Below are positions 14,460 through 21,439 of a stretch of DNA of 24,201 bases, piece after piece (the stretch's first letter is position 1; every line of letters begins with the position of its first letter). The stretch is from Bacillota bacterium (lineage in GTDB: Bacteria > Bacillota_C > Negativicutes > JAEYSJ01): contig JAEYSJ010000178.1 of NCBI GenBank assembly GCA_023434855.1, positions 1-24,201 on the forward strand. The letters are read 5' to 3'. The notes under the pieces are model-generated. The model did not search any database. It worked only from the letters and a program-made list of their open reading frames with translations, and was not told the DNA's origin. Both the position numbers and the translations under genes were made by a program.

Positions 14460-16082
14460 ATGAATTGTGATGATGCTCAGGAACTGGAGCAATCATACGA
14501 AGAAATGAGTCCTTTCGAGTTTAAAAATATATTGATAAGCCTTGCCAAAGGACTAAAAAAGAGTACCCGTACACTGCTGGATGCCGGCCGGGGAAATCCT
14601 AACTGGATTGCCGCGACGTCGCGTGAAGCATTTTTTGCCCTGGGGCAATTTGCCGTGCAGGAGAGTCGTCGCGTATGGAACGAACAGGATTTGGCCGGAC
14701 AGCCTGACAGAGAAGGAATTACGGCACGTTTTGAAAACTACTGTAAAAACAATATTCACCTTCCAGGGGTGAAGCTTCTCCAGGAAATTGTCGAATATGG
14801 GATAACTACCCACTCATTTGATAGTGATGAGTGGGTTTATGAACTGGTTGACGGCATTATTGGCGATAATTATCCCATGCCGGACCGCATGCTGGTACAT
14901 GTCGAAGCAATTGTGCATGACTTTTTTATTCAGGAAATGTGCAATAATAATGCTGCCTGCGGAAAATTTCACCTTTTCGCAGTCGAAGGCGCAACTGCAG
15001 CTATGTGCTATATTTTTGATACCCTCATCGAGAATTATTTGTTGTCCCGCGGCGATAAAATTGCAATCATGGTCCCGATATTTCCTCCCTACGTGGAGAT
15101 TCCCCGTTTAGCACGCTATCAATTCAATGTTGTAGAAATATTTGCTAAGGAATTAGATGAAAAAGGAAAGCATACTTGGCAATACCCCGATTCGGAAATG
15201 GAGAAACTTGCTGATCCATCAATTAAAGCTCTATTTTTAGTTAATCCCAGCAATCCTCCCTCGGTGGCCATCAAACCGGAGTCTATTAAACAGTTAATTA
15301 CGATTGTCCAGAAATATAATCCGGATTTAATGATTATTTCTGATGATGTATATGGTACATTTGTGGATAATTTTCGTTCACTTGTTGCTGATTTGCCGTT
15401 TAATACAATCGGTGTATATTCATTTTCCAAATATTTTGGTGTTACTGGCTGGCGGCTGGGAGTCGTAGCCATTCATCACAATAATGTGTTCGATTACTTA
15501 CTGGCCAAATTACCGGCCAGCCAGAAGGAGATCTTGCATAAACGGTATGCATCTCTCTCTGAATGTCCTGAAAAACTCCTCTTCATTGACCGTATGGTAG
15601 CAGACAGCAGGCAAGTAGCATTAAATCACACCGCCGGGCTTTCAACACCGCAGCAGGTGCAAATGCTGTTCTTCGCTGCTTTTGCCATATTGGATAAACA
15701 GAACAAATATAAACAGCAGACAAAAGATATTTGCCATCGACGCATGCGGCTATTGTATGAAGGCCTTGGACTTCCACAACCCAATCTTCCTTACGATGCA
15801 GATTATTATACGGAATTTGACCTGGAAGAATGGGCCAATAATAACTACGGCAATGATTTTACCCAATTTCTCAAAAATAAATATAAGCCTGTTGATGTCC
15901 TTATCCGCTTAGCCGAGAATTCAGCGATTGTACTTTTAAGCGGCGGCGGTTTTCATGGTCCTGCCTGGTCTATCAGAGTATCTCTTGCCAACCTTAAAGA
16001 TGATGCCTACGGCAAAATAGGCTATGAATTGCGTAAGGTACTGGAACAATATGTCACCGAATGGCAGGCATCCAAGTCATAG
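14460..16082 (+). CDS. aspD: Bifunctional aspartate aminotransferase / aspartate 4-decarboxylase
   Basis: PLP enzyme converting L-aspartate to L-alanine and CO2, with side transaminase activity. The 540-aa length fits the AspD family (about 530-545), larger than ordinary aminotransferases. Motifs matching AspD as I know it: SPFEFK near the start, DAGRGNPNW, LFLVNPSNPPSV, ISDDVYGTF, the Schiff-base Lys324 in YSFSKYFGVTGWRLG, and NHTAGLSTPQQVQM. ATG 14460 follows GAGGAGGAG; an in-frame ATG at 14421 after GGGAG is an alternative (553 aa). The aspartate:alanine antiporter gene aspT, a frequent partner elsewhere, is not adjacent here. It is monocistronic with its own promoter. Confidence 0.92.
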   Translation: MNCDDAQELEQSYEEMSPFEFKNILISLAKGLKKSTRTLLDAGRGNPNWIAATSREAFFALGQFAVQESRRVWNEQDLAGQPDREGITARFENYCKNNIHLPGVKLLQEIVEYGITTHSFDSDEWVYELVDGIIGDNYPMPDRMLVHVEAIVHDFFIQEMCNNNAACGKFHLFAVEGATAAMCYIFDTLIENYLLSRGDKIAIMVPIFPPYVEIPRLARYQFNVVEIFAKELDEKGKHTWQYPDSEMEKLADPSIKALFLVNPSNPPSVAIKPESIKQLITIVQKYNPDLMIISDDVYGTFVDNFRSLVADLPFNTIGVYSFSKYFGVTGWRLGVVAIHHNNVFDYLLAKLPASQKEILHKRYASLSECPEKLLFIDRMVADSRQVALNHTAGLSTPQQVQMLFFAAFAILDKQNKYKQQTKDICHRRMRLLYEGLGLPQPNLPYDADYYTEFDLEEWANNNYGNDFTQFLKNKYKPVDVLIRLAENSAIVLLSGGGFHGPAWSIRVSLANLKDDAYGKIGYELRKVLEQYVTEWQASKS

Positions 16083-16123
16083 CAGGCGATGCAAGCTTTG
16101 CGCCTACACTGAATGAAAATTAG

Positions 16124-16155
16124 AACCCACCCCAGTATGGAGTGGGTTTAATATC
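16124..16155 (+). terminator. Probable terminator of aspD
   Basis: AACCCAC (16124-16130) pairs with GTGGGTT (16142-16148) across an 11-base loop, followed by a weak T-rich tail. Confidence 0.55.
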
Positions 16156-16166
16156 TTCTTATAACT

Positions 16167-16247
16167 GTCATTGCAAGAAAGAATGACGAAGCAATCCCTG
16201 TCTGTTTACTAAAGGTGAGGAGGTTGCATCAGCCTGTTCGCAATGAC
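16167..16247. repeat. GTCATTGC...GCAATGAC palindromic repeat element
   Basis: An 81-bp element with terminal inverted GTCATTGC (16167-16174) and GCAATGAC (16240-16247) and an inner GAAGCAATCCC / GAGGTTGCATC pair. This matches the widespread 'GTCATTGCGAG...GAAGCAATC' type of dispersed intergenic repeat known from many bacterial genomes. Here it sits between convergent genes. Confidence 0.65.
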
Positions 16248-16256
16248 TCTTTTAAA

Positions 16257-16703
16257 TCAGCTATAGCTTTCGCGGATTTGAAACAACAAATAGGTGAAAA
16301 AGAAGTCCAGCGCCAGTCCAAATAAACTGAAGTGAAAAATATGGATGACAAATCCAAGCAGTGTACAAATCAGGGCCAAGCGCCATCCGGTAAGCTGGCG
16401 GTTAAGCATCCAGTAACCGGCAAGAATAACCAGCAGCGACTGTAAGGGCGCCAGGATATACATAAAGATTAAATCAAAGACGGATAATGAATGCATGAGG
16501 GCCATACCGGTGGCACCCATAGTCAGGACAGAGGCTGCACCAAATAGACCAAACAGGGAAATCATCGATAATAAGCCGAGAGCACCAAAAATTATTAAAA
16601 TCCAGGGTAAATATTTTACTGTGTTGGTTTTAAGATTTTCGGAAAGTGGGGGCATTTTGTCCAGGAAGAAACCGCCTAACGTTTTTTCTAAATCTGAAAA
16701 CAT
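16257..16703 (-). CDS. Small four-TM membrane protein, unknown function
   Basis: A 148-aa protein with a hydrophilic N-terminus (MFSDLEKTLGGFFLDKMPPL) and about four hydrophobic segments (roughly 31-53, 56-72, 75-100, 108-143). It has no signal peptide, cysteines or recognised motif. The start was placed at 16703 because AAGGAGG lies 9 nt upstream; a longer in-frame start at 16751 overlaps the predicted promoter. It is divergent from the molybdopterin gene, so the two may share a control region. I do not recognise the family. Confidence 0.72.
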   Translation of the reverse strand: MFSDLEKTLGGFFLDKMPPLSENLKTNTVKYLPWILIIFGALGLLSMISLFGLFGAASVLTMGATGMALMHSLSVFDLIFMYILAPLQSLLVILAGYWMLNRQLTGWRLALICTLLGFVIHIFHFSLFGLALDFFFTYLLFQIRESYS

Positions 16704-16722
16704 TATATCAATCCTCCTTAAT

Positions 16723-16751
16723 TGTATACTCAATTCAGTATATTCTCGCAA
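16723..16751 (-). promoter_or_regulatory. Promoter of the four-TM gene
   Basis: On the minus strand: TTGCGA (16751-16746), 17-bp spacer, TATACA (16728-16723). Confidence 0.55.
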
Positions 16752-16859
16752 ATAATGAAAGAACCCTGCAACATTTGGAAAATATTTTTAAAGCATAATC
16801 TGTCGAAATTCTGATAGAAGTTACAAAATTAATATCGCAGGAAAAACTAGAATATATGG

Positions 16860-16873
16860 ATAATAATTATTAT
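16860..16873. promoter_or_regulatory. AT-rich palindrome, possible Fur/PerR-family operator
   Basis: ATAATAATTATTAT is a perfect 14-bp palindrome preceded by G. It is followed by GAGAATAATATTC, giving a stretch resembling GATAAT-type metal-regulator boxes. It lies 42 nt before the molybdopterin gene, in the divergent intergenic region. AT-rich palindromes are common by chance, so this is weak. Confidence 0.3.
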
Positions 16874-16914
16874 GAGAATAATATTCAGAGAAACATGGTA
16901 TGGAGGAAGATATA

Positions 16915-18102
16915 ATGACTAAATGGATGATTAATTTGCACTTTTTTCATGCCATAGCAACATTTTTATTAATGATTTCCGGATTGATTTTATACAGTCA
17001 GTTCTTACGGGGAGAACTATCATCGCTGCGGATTTACCTGCGTGGCATACATATTCTTGTTGGCATTATTTTCATTGTAAGTGTTGGTGCTTACAGCCGT
17101 ATATTAGCAGGCAAATGGAGTGAGTTGGAAGGCGGGCATAGCAGAAGATTTATTAATTTAGCTGCGGTTGTTCTTGCTACGGGAGTGTCCCTAACGGGAA
17201 TTCTGCTATATACCCGTACTGATATACAAAGTGTAACAGGTGTTTCAGTACTTAGCCTGCACAAATTGCTTGTAGTAATAGGATTTCCGGCCGCGTTGTA
17301 CCATACGGTTATGGGTTTATTGTTCAGTAAATCCGGTGAGGATGATGGCGGCACCGCAGCCGGTGACAGAGGATTTATCAGCGGGAGAAGGATGTTTATT
17401 AATTGGATGGCGGCTGTTGGAGCATTACTTAGTGGAGCGGTATTTGCCAAATGGCTGTGGGGTGGACAGGATACCACTGTTACTCCCGAAGCAAAAAGCA
17501 GATACAGAAACTGCAATAGGATGGAGCCGCAGCCATTACCCTCCCTTGGTTCAGTACCTCCTGCAGGTGGAGGATATAAGGGAAGCTTTGAGGTGTTTAC
17601 GGTAACCCAGATACCATGTGCCACTTCTGATAACTGGCAATTCAGGATCTTTGGCTTAGTTGACAATCCTCGAACCCTGACGTGGTCAGAATTTCTTGAT
17701 ATGCCGCGGAAGGTGCAAGTTAGCAATTTCTACTGTATTACAGGCTGGACGGTATATAACGCCACATTTGAAGGCATCCCGCTGGCGCAATTGCTGGCCG
17801 GTGCAGGAGTGCAGCCTGAAGCAAGATTTGTTAAACTCTACTCCGGCGACGGTATTTATACCAGTGCATTGAGTTTGGAGCAGGCGCGGATGAAAGATGT
17901 CATGGTAGCTGTTTTGCTGGACGGGGAGCCCATTCCTTCCGATCTCGGCGGTCCTGCGAGATTAATTGTTCCGGAAATGTATGCTTACAAAGGCGTCAAA
18001 TGGTTAAATGCTATCGAATTAATTCATGAGCCGCATATCGGGTATTGGGAGAGCAGAGGTTATGCGAATGATGCCTGGGTAAATCGCGGCGGAAAAAGCT
18101 AA
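16915..18102 (+). CDS. Membrane cytochrome b-like / sulfite-oxidase-type molybdopterin oxidoreductase fusion
   Basis: A 395-aa two-part protein. Residues 1-140 form four TM segments with His9, His12, His46, His116 and His130, spaced as heme-b ligands in small b561/DUF4405-like domains. Then come ISGRRMFINW (Arg158-Arg159, a twin-arginine-like motif) and a fifth hydrophobic segment (161-183). Residues about 225-380 are an oxidoreductase molybdopterin-binding domain with the probable Mo-ligand Cys274 (NFYCITGWT), GIPLAQLL and PARLIVPEMYAYKGVKW. The catalytic domain should face outside and exchange electrons with the membrane through heme. The substrate is unknown; sulfite or a sulfoxide is conceivable. 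ATG 16915 follows GGAGGAAG; an ATG at 16900 overlaps that site. Two hairpins follow. Confidence 0.85.
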   Translation: MTKWMINLHFFHAIATFLLMISGLILYSQFLRGELSSLRIYLRGIHILVGIIFIVSVGAYSRILAGKWSELEGGHSRRFINLAAVVLATGVSLTGILLYTRTDIQSVTGVSVLSLHKLLVVIGFPAALYHTVMGLLFSKSGEDDGGTAAGDRGFISGRRMFINWMAAVGALLSGAVFAKWLWGGQDTTVTPEAKSRYRNCNRMEPQPLPSLGSVPPAGGGYKGSFEVFTVTQIPCATSDNWQFRIFGLVDNPRTLTWSEFLDMPRKVQVSNFYCITGWTVYNATFEGIPLAQLLAGAGVQPEARFVKLYSGDGIYTSALSLEQARMKDVMVAVLLDGEPIPSDLGGPARLIVPEMYAYKGVKWLNAIELIHEPHIGYWESRGYANDAWVNRGGKS

Positions 18103-18151
18103 GTACTTTAAGTAAGGCAGGTCCACAATAAAAAAGGAATGGCGGGGTGGT

Positions 18152-18183
18152 AAAATGCTGGATGTTAATAGTAGCATTTTTTT
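18152..18183 (+). terminator. Terminator of the molybdopterin gene
   Basis: AAAATGCT (18152-18159) pairs with AGCATTTT (18173-18180), then TTTTTTT to 18183. Confidence 0.75.
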
Positions 18184-18234
18184 GCGCCTGCAGTTATAAT
18201 TAATTTTAAAGAACAAAATTATTTTCCGTATTAG

Positions 18235-18270
18235 AGGAGGAGTCTGTCGCCAAGGACTCCTCCTATTCTT
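18235..18270 (+). terminator. Terminator-like hairpin just before the antiporter gene
   Basis: AGGAGGAGTC (18235-18244) pairs perfectly with GACTCCTCCT (18255-18264), then ATTCTTTT. It ends only 13 nt before the ribosome binding site AAGGAGGT (18284-18291). Since the upstream gene already has a terminator at 18152, this one may be an attenuator for the antiporter. Confidence 0.6.
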
Positions 18271-18298
18271 TTGCCAGTAACACAAGGAGGTATTTTGG

Positions 18299-19555
18299 AT
18301 GGAAAGTGCTGCTATTAATGCATCTAACCTAATCCTGATAAACTTTGCGATAATCTTTGTCGTTGGAGCGGTCTTTGCAAAATTAGCCGGCTATTTGAAA
18401 GTCCCGGATGTTGTAATGTACCTGCTGGCAGGCATTTTAATCGGTCCGCCGGGATTAAATCTGATATCAATAGACGTAAACTCGTTGATAAATCAACTTG
18501 TGTTAATACTGGGAGCCTGCATTTTATTATTTCATGGCGGTATCGGCGTAAGTTTCAGTATTTTGCGGGAAGTATGGATTACGCTCGCTTTGCTGGCGAC
18601 ATTAGCTGTATTTATTATGGTAGGCATAGTTGGCTATACAGCTCATATCGTACTGGGTATTGGTCTTGGTTATGCTTTTTTACTTGCAGCAATTCTCGCG
18701 CCAACCGATCCCGCTGCACTTGTTCCCATTTTTCTGTCTGTCAAAATCAGAGAACGTCTGGCTCAGACCGTTCTTAGCGAATCGGCATTTAATGACGCTA
18801 CTGCCGCGATTGTCACATTTGCGGTTTTCGGTATTATTACAACAGGTGAAGTGTCCGTTGCCGGCAGTATAATAAAATTTCTTGTTATGGCTTGCGGTGG
18901 CATATTGGTAGGGGTGATTTACGGTTTGGCGGCTGGCTATCTTATTAGCGACAAAGGTAAGAATATTTTCTCGGAGTATGCTCAGGTTATCATGCTGCCA
19001 CTTATTATTGCCTCTTATATGACAGCAGAACATTTTGGCGCCAGCGGATTTATGGCAGTCTTTATTGCCGGTTTGATTTTTGGCAATCTTGATGAATTAG
19101 GCTGGACAATGAGAGAAAATCATCATGATGAAGTACACAGTTTCATCCATATAGCCTCATTGTTGTTGCGAATAGCGATATTTATGCTACTGGGAAGTCA
19201 TGTCAAATTCTCAGTACTGTCTCAATATTTATTACCGGGACTTAGTATTGTCGCTGTATTTATGTTTATTGCCAGACCGGTTGCCGTGTTGTTCTGCACT
19301 CTCCCTGACCGGAAAACAAAGTGGGAGAAAAATGAAATAATTTTTATGTTTTGGACCAGGGAAACAGGGGTAATACCAGCAGCGCTAACAGGTATGCTCA
19401 CTACCGCAAGAATTGAAAATGCAGAAGTTATTTCGGCCATTGTTTTCTTGGCGATATTGGCAACACTCACCATTCAGGCTGCTACCAGTAAATGGCTGGC
19501 GACTCACTTGAATCTAATGATAGAAGATAATAAGTTGGATGAACATCTTCATTAA
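18299..19555 (+). CDS. Cation:proton antiporter, CPA1 (NhaP-like) family
   Basis: A 418-aa protein with about 12 TM segments. Conserved ion-site motifs are present: PTDP at 135-138 (Asp137) and ESAFNDATA with Asn165-Asp166. The NhaP-type opening FAKLAGYLKVPDVVMYLLAGILIGP (read with its flanks) is clear. The C-terminus ends shortly after the last TM with no RCK/TrkA domain, so it is a short form. It exchanges Na+ or K+ for H+ across the inner membrane; the ion is not readable. It starts at ATG 18299 after AAGGAGGT. It appears monocistronic, with a terminator-like hairpin in its leader and a new promoter right after its stop. Confidence 0.9.
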   Translation: MESAAINASNLILINFAIIFVVGAVFAKLAGYLKVPDVVMYLLAGILIGPPGLNLISIDVNSLINQLVLILGACILLFHGGIGVSFSILREVWITLALLATLAVFIMVGIVGYTAHIVLGIGLGYAFLLAAILAPTDPAALVPIFLSVKIRERLAQTVLSESAFNDATAAIVTFAVFGIITTGEVSVAGSIIKFLVMACGGILVGVIYGLAAGYLISDKGKNIFSEYAQVIMLPLIIASYMTAEHFGASGFMAVFIAGLIFGNLDELGWTMRENHHDEVHSFIHIASLLLRIAIFMLLGSHVKFSVLSQYLLPGLSIVAVFMFIARPVAVLFCTLPDRKTKWEKNEIIFMFWTRETGVIPAALTGMLTTARIENAEVISAIVFLAILATLTIQAATSKWLATHLNLMIEDNKLDEHLH

Positions 19556-19572
19556 TTTATATAATAAATTCG

Positions 19573-19601
19573 TTGACGCAGATTTACTCGTGTGCTATAT
19601 T
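19573..19601 (+). promoter_or_regulatory. Promoter of the YezD-like unit
   Basis: TTGACG (19573-19578), 17-bp spacer, TATATT (19596-19601), followed by a very AT-rich start region. It begins 17 nt after the antiporter stop codon. Confidence 0.75.
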
Positions 19602-19633
19602 ATATAATAATATATAAGCTAATCAGATAACTG

Positions 19634-19688
19634 AAGGCTAAAAGTTTTCTTCTTAATTTTCGCTAAAGAAGAAGTTTTTAGCCTTTTT
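19634..19688 (+). terminator. Long intrinsic terminator in the YezD-like leader (first of two)
   Basis: AAGGCTAAAA (19634-19643) pairs with TTTTAGCCTT (19676-19685), with an inner TTCTTCTT/AAGAAGAA stem and a T run to 19688. It lies about 30 nt downstream of the promoter at 19573, so initiation there would yield an ~80-nt RNA unless read through. It may also terminate antiporter transcripts. Confidence 0.8.
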
Positions 19689-19734
19689 AATTTATTACCG
19701 TGATTTTTTCGCGCGGCTGATCAGGAAAAATCTG

Positions 19735-19775
19735 AAGGCAAAGGCGGTTCCCCGGGAACAACCTTTGCCTTTTAT
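19735..19775 (+). terminator. Second terminator, directly before the YezD-like gene
   Basis: AAGGCAAAGG (19735-19744) pairs with CCTTTGCCTT (19762-19771), capped by a GGTTCCC/GGGAAC stem, with a TTTTATATT tail. The ribosome binding site AGGAGGAGGG starts at about 19783. A separate weak hairpin (GATTTTT...AAAAATC, about 19702-19732) lies between the two terminators. Confidence 0.8.
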
Positions 19776-19797
19776 ATTATACAGGAGGAGGGTTTTT

Positions 19798-20226
19798 ATG
19801 GCAGAGTCGCTTGCCAACAGAAAAAATGCGAACAGGGCGATTGATTCCCAGTCGGAACGGGGCGGAGGAAGAATCAACCAGGTAAGGCAACCGACACCCC
19901 AGATCCTGGAAATAATTAATCATTTTCTATTTACTGCTGATAACGGATGTTTAGTTGCAGGCATACAGGACGGCTATGTTGTGAAAATTGAGAAGGCCGA
20001 AAAATTTATTATATCCAACAAGAACAAGTCAAGCAGCTACATAAAATATGGCAAACCAACAGCAATTCATCCTCTTCAGGAGAAAATTCTGCAGGAATTA
20101 AAGAAAATCCAATATGGACAATTAGTGATTCGTTTAAATAATGGGAAGGTTGAGCAGATTGAAATAACAGAAAAGCAGCGGGTGAATGAGAACGAAATGG
20201 AAGGGACACATGGTGATGGAATATAA
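19798..20226 (+). CDS. Tandem YezD/DUF2292-like protein
   Basis: A 142-aa cytosolic protein with two copies of one motif. Repeat 1 (about 36-72) reads ILEIINHF...GCLVAGIQDGYVVKIEKAEKF; repeat 2 (about 97-128) reads ILQELKKIQYGQLVIRLNNG then KVEQIEITEKQR. Both show the helix, 'G.L...I.(D/N)G.V..IE..EK' layout of the small YezD/DUF2292 family, usually a single ~60-aa domain. From memory, members often lie near sulfur-assimilation genes; the biochemical function is unknown. The first 30 residues are polar and probably disordered. ATG 19798 follows AGGAGGAGGG; an earlier ATG at 19765 lies inside the terminator stem. It is followed by the promoter of the nitrogenase-like cluster. Confidence 0.75.
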   Translation: MAESLANRKNANRAIDSQSERGGGRINQVRQPTPQILEIINHFLFTADNGCLVAGIQDGYVVKIEKAEKFIISNKNKSSSYIKYGKPTAIHPLQEKILQELKKIQYGQLVIRLNNGKVEQIEITEKQRVNENEMEGTHGDGI

Positions 20227-20287
20227 ATTATATATGTATTAGTAAATAGCTATAATTATTTCAGATTTAATATTTTATAAAAACTAC

Positions 20288-20315
20288 TTGCATTTCCAGA
20301 AGTTTTGAGTATAAT
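20288..20315 (+). promoter_or_regulatory. Promoter of the nitrogenase-like cluster
   Basis: TTGCAT (20288-20293), 16-bp spacer, perfect TATAAT (20310-20315). The predicted start is near 20322. It looks sigma-A type; I see no -24/-12 (GG...GC) sigma-54 promoter. Confidence 0.7.
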
Positions 20316-20339
20316 AGAAAAAAAGATTATTAGCAGTTT

Positions 20340-20396
20340 ATAACTTTTCGGAAAGGTGCAAGCAGTTGATTAACTGCAGTCCAGCCCGAAAGTTAT
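20340..20396 (+). ncRNA. Structured leader element of unknown class
   Basis: P1: ATAACTTTTCGG (20340-20351) pairs with CCGAAAGTTAT (20386-20396), 11 bp with one bulged T. P2: GCAGTT-GATT-AACTGC (20362-20377), perfect. Between them is an asymmetric internal loop, AAAGGTGCAA on the 5' side and AGTCCAGC on the 3' side. It sits between the promoter and the terminator at 20457. I cannot match it to a riboswitch class I know. Between it and that terminator (20397-20456) I see nothing clear. Confidence 0.5.
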
Positions 20397-20456
20397 TTAT
20401 TCTTTACAATCCGAAACCCCGCTTTTTCCAAATACGTGCTGATTAGTAAAAAAACT

Positions 20457-20513
20457 AAAGGCCAGTAAGATTTTTCTTTTTTAAAGAAAGATCTTTTCTG
20501 GCCTTTTATTTTT
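20457..20513 (+). terminator. Terminator/attenuator directly before the Fe-protein gene
   Basis: AAAGGCCAG (20457-20465) pairs with CTGGCCTTT (20498-20506), with an inner AAGATTTTTCTTT/AAAGAAAGATCTT stem and a long T tail. The ribosome binding site TAGGAGGAG starts 5 nt later. A transcript from 20322 must pass it to express the cluster. Confidence 0.85.
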
Positions 20514-20532
20514 ATATTAGGAGGAGTAAAAA

Positions 20533-21408
20533 ATGAACAAGAAAATTAAGCAAATTGCTATTTATGGCAAAGGTGGAATTGGTAAATCGACTACTACTTC
20601 CAATATCAGTGCGGCCTTGTCAAAATTGGGCCTGAAAGTTATGCAGTTTGGTTGCGATCCAAAAGCAGATTCTACTAATACTCTGCGTGGAGGAACATAT
20701 ATCCCTACCGTTTTGGATACTATGCGGGAAAAGACGCAGGTAAAAGCGGAAGACGTGATTTTTAAGGGCTTTAACGGTGTATATTGCGTAGAGGCCGGTG
20801 GGCCGGCTCCAGGAGTAGGTTGTGCCGGCAGGGGTATCATTACTGCCGTCCAGTTGTTAAAGCAACTGAAAGTTTACGAAGAATTGGATTTGGATGTAAT
20901 AATTTATGACGTTTTAGGAGACGTAGTATGCGGCGGGTTTGCCGTTCCCATCCGCGAAGGAATTGCCGAGCATGTGTTTACCGTATCTTCTGCCGACTTT
21001 ATGGCCATCTATGCCGCCAACAACTTATTTAAAGGCATTAAGAAATACTCTAACTCCGGCGGCGCGCTTCTGGGCGGCTTGATTGCAAATTCCATTAATG
21101 CTCCCTATGCTAAAGAAATCGTGGATGACTTTGTAAGAAGAACAAGCACCCGGGTGGTAGAATATATTCCTCGCTCAGTCACGGTAACGCAAGCTGAACT
21201 GCAAGGCAAAACAACGGTGGAATCCGCACCTAATTCTGAACAGGCCAAAATCTACAGCCGTCTGGCGCAAAAAATTGTTGACACCACCGAATCTAAAGTT
21301 CCATCTCCGCTTGACACTGCCGAGCTTAGAGCATGGGCCTCCCAATGGGCCGACCATCTGTTGGCAATGGAGACAGGCGAAGTGCGCAGCCAGGCTGCAG
21401 CTATTTAA
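20533..21408 (+). CDS. Nitrogenase-like Fe protein (NifH/MarH-type reductase)
   Basis: ATP-dependent [4Fe-4S] reductase that would donate electrons to the component 1 encoded downstream. The 291 aa match NifH length. Visible: P-loop GKGGIGKS (12-19), GCDPKADS (40-47), cluster ligands Cys97 (GVGCAGRG) and Cys133 (DVVCGGF), and Arg100, the ADP-ribosylation position of NifH. It differs from true NifH in the stretch [19 protein letters not shown] (49-67) and in the C-terminal third, both like the group IV 'nitrogenase-like' Fe proteins as I recall them. So I call it NifH-like rather than nifH. It has its own promoter and leader with attenuator; nifB follows after 31 nt. Confidence 0.88.
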   Translation: MNKKIKQIAIYGKGGIGKSTTTSNISAALSKLGLKVMQFGCDPKADSTNTLRGGTYIPTVLDTMREKTQVKAEDVIFKGFNGVYCVEAGGPAPGVGCAGRGIITAVQLLKQLKVYEELDLDVIIYDVLGDVVCGGFAVPIREGIAEHVFTVSSADFMAIYAANNLFKGIKKYSNSGGALLGGLIANSINAPYAKEIVDDFVRRTSTRVVEYIPRSVTVTQAELQGKTTVESAPNSEQAKIYSRLAQKIVDTTESKVPSPLDTAELRAWASQWADHLLAMETGEVRSQAAAI

Positions 21409-21439
21409 ATGTTGTTACGCGATAAAAGGAGGTGCAGTT

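Noticed and set aside
17091..17726. 211-codon frame antisense to the molybdopterin gene
   Set aside because: It is rich in Pro/Ser/Leu as expected from an antisense shadow, and it overlaps a well-supported gene.
20362..20377. ANTAR-type antiterminator hairpin
   Set aside because: The best hairpin has a GATT tetraloop, not the hexaloop with A1 and G6 expected for ANTAR targets, and there is no second hairpin of that kind.
20322..20456. SAM or cobalamin riboswitch in the Fe-protein leader
   Set aside because: GGAA...GGTGCAA recalls part of a cobalamin core, but the CACTG/B12-box region and peripheral stems are missing; S-box conserved segments are also absent.
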